NCBI GenBank assembly: GCA_946886255.1 | Contig: CAMPIG010000245.1 | Span: 1 to 7,310 of the forward strand | Origin: an uncultured Cellvibrio sp. | GTDB taxonomy: Bacteria; Pseudomonadota; Gammaproteobacteria; Pseudomonadales; Cellvibrionaceae | DNA: 7,310 bases | Direction of reading: 5' to 3' | Shown: positions 6,936 to 7,310 of the stretch, one piece after another | Position numbering within the stretch: position 1 is the stretch's first letter | Layout of the letters: each line of letters opens with the position of its first letter | Made by a program: the position numbers and the translations under genes | The notes under the pieces: model-generated | The model's input: only the letters and a program-made list of their open reading frames with translations | Databases searched by the model: none | Told to the model about the DNA's origin: nothing

Positions 6936-7310
6936 ATGAAGAAATGGATGTTATGGATGTTGGTGGGTGCCGGTTTAATCTTTGGCAGCGTATTCGGTTT
7001 TTACGCATTCAAGCAGGTCATGATCGGGAAGTATTTTGCCTCGTTGCCGGTGCCCACCGTGCCGGTCACTGCTGTGCAAGTGAGCGCGAGTGATTGGGTT
7101 CCGACGATTGACGGTATTGGTTTTATTGAGCCGGACCGCGGCGTTACGCTCAGCGCTTCCCTGGCGGGTCTGGTAAGTAACGTGTTGTTCGAGTCGGGGC
7201 AAGCGGTAAATGAAGGTGACCTGCTGGTTCAACTGGATGCCGATAAAGAACGCGCCGATTTACAGAGCGCCCAGAGTCGTCTCGCATCGGTGAAAAGTGA
7301 ACGCGATCGG
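6936..7310 (+). CDS. RND efflux periplasmic adaptor of a second pump, N-terminal part (runs off the right edge)
   Basis: From ATG 6936, 125 codons stay open to the window end. A strong GAGGGGA (6923-6929), overlapping the repressor's stop, lies 6 bases upstream. Residues about 5-25 (MLWMLVGAGLIFGSVFGFYAF) form one membrane helix after two Lys. No lipobox Cys is present, so this adaptor is anchored by a helix rather than lipidated like the one at 416. Residues about 39-72 (VPTVPVTAVQVSASDWVPTI, then GIGFIEPDRGVTLSA) are the membrane-proximal and barrel-entry strands typical of HlyD/MdtA/AcrA-type proteins. About 73-101 (AGLVSNVLFESGQAVNEGDLLVQLD) is the first lipoyl half-motif. From about 102 the first hairpin helix begins (KERADLQSAQSRLASVK). 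It is probably cotranscribed with the repressor before it; an RND transporter gene is expected beyond the edge. About a third of a usual adaptor is visible. Confidence 0.88.
   Translation, partial: MKKWMLWMLVGAGLIFGSVFGFYAFKQVMIGKYFASLPVPTVPVTAVQVSASDWVPTIDGIGFIEPDRGVTLSASLAGLVSNVLFESGQAVNEGDLLVQLDADKERADLQSAQSRLASVKSERDR

Noticed and set aside
6872..7232. Overlapping open frames on both strands (6872-7093 plus, 6975-7232 minus) at the right edge.
   Set aside because: The plus frame from 6936 encodes a clear RND adaptor N-terminus with a strong ribosome site and stays open to the edge, so these are shadows.

Overview
The window holds a tripartite drug-efflux locus of the RND (resistance-nodulation-division) type, followed by the start of a second RND locus. 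Every protein resembles a gammaproteobacterial family: AcrA/MexA/TtgA, AcrB/MexB/TtgB and OprM/TtgC, plus TetR-type repressors. Base composition looks balanced by eye. The layout and sequence fit a free-living gammaproteobacterium (a pseudomonad-like or Cellvibrio-like relative is possible), but the genus cannot be fixed from the sequence alone. The DNA looks chromosomal: I see no insertion sequence, integrase, tRNA, CRISPR array or phage gene.

Layout. Positions 1-145 (minus strand) are the first 48 codons of an AcrR/TtgR-like TetR repressor, cut by the window edge. Positions 146-415 are a divergent control region with a promoter facing each way and three inverted repeats suited to dimeric TetR-family repressors. 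Positions 416-6168 are a compact three-gene operon: lipoprotein periplasmic adaptor (acrA-like, 386 aa), inner-membrane proton/drug antiporter (acrB-like, 1051 aa) and outer-membrane channel lipoprotein (oprM-like, 477 aa). The gene junctions are 6 bp apart and a 4-bp ATGA overlap. Positions 6169-6354 are a non-coding gap with a long imperfect stem-loop, a perfect 18-bp palindrome and a small hairpin next to a T-run. Positions 6355-6924 are a second, unrelated TetR-family repressor. From 6936 to the window end is the N-terminal third of a second RND adaptor, anchored by a membrane helix rather than a lipid.

How the parts work together. AcrB uses the proton gradient to take drugs and other amphiphiles from the periplasm and inner-membrane outer leaflet. 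The adaptor bridges it to the OprM-like channel, which opens to the outside. The divergent TetR protein probably represses both itself and the operon, and ligand binding would relieve repression, as known for AcrR and TtgR. The second repressor probably controls itself and the adaptor behind it, whose transporter should lie just past the right edge. The operon is conventional: all catalytic and docking residues I checked are present. The less ordinary material is in the two control regions, including possible cross-talk between the two repressors. I did not find evidence of an undescribed system.
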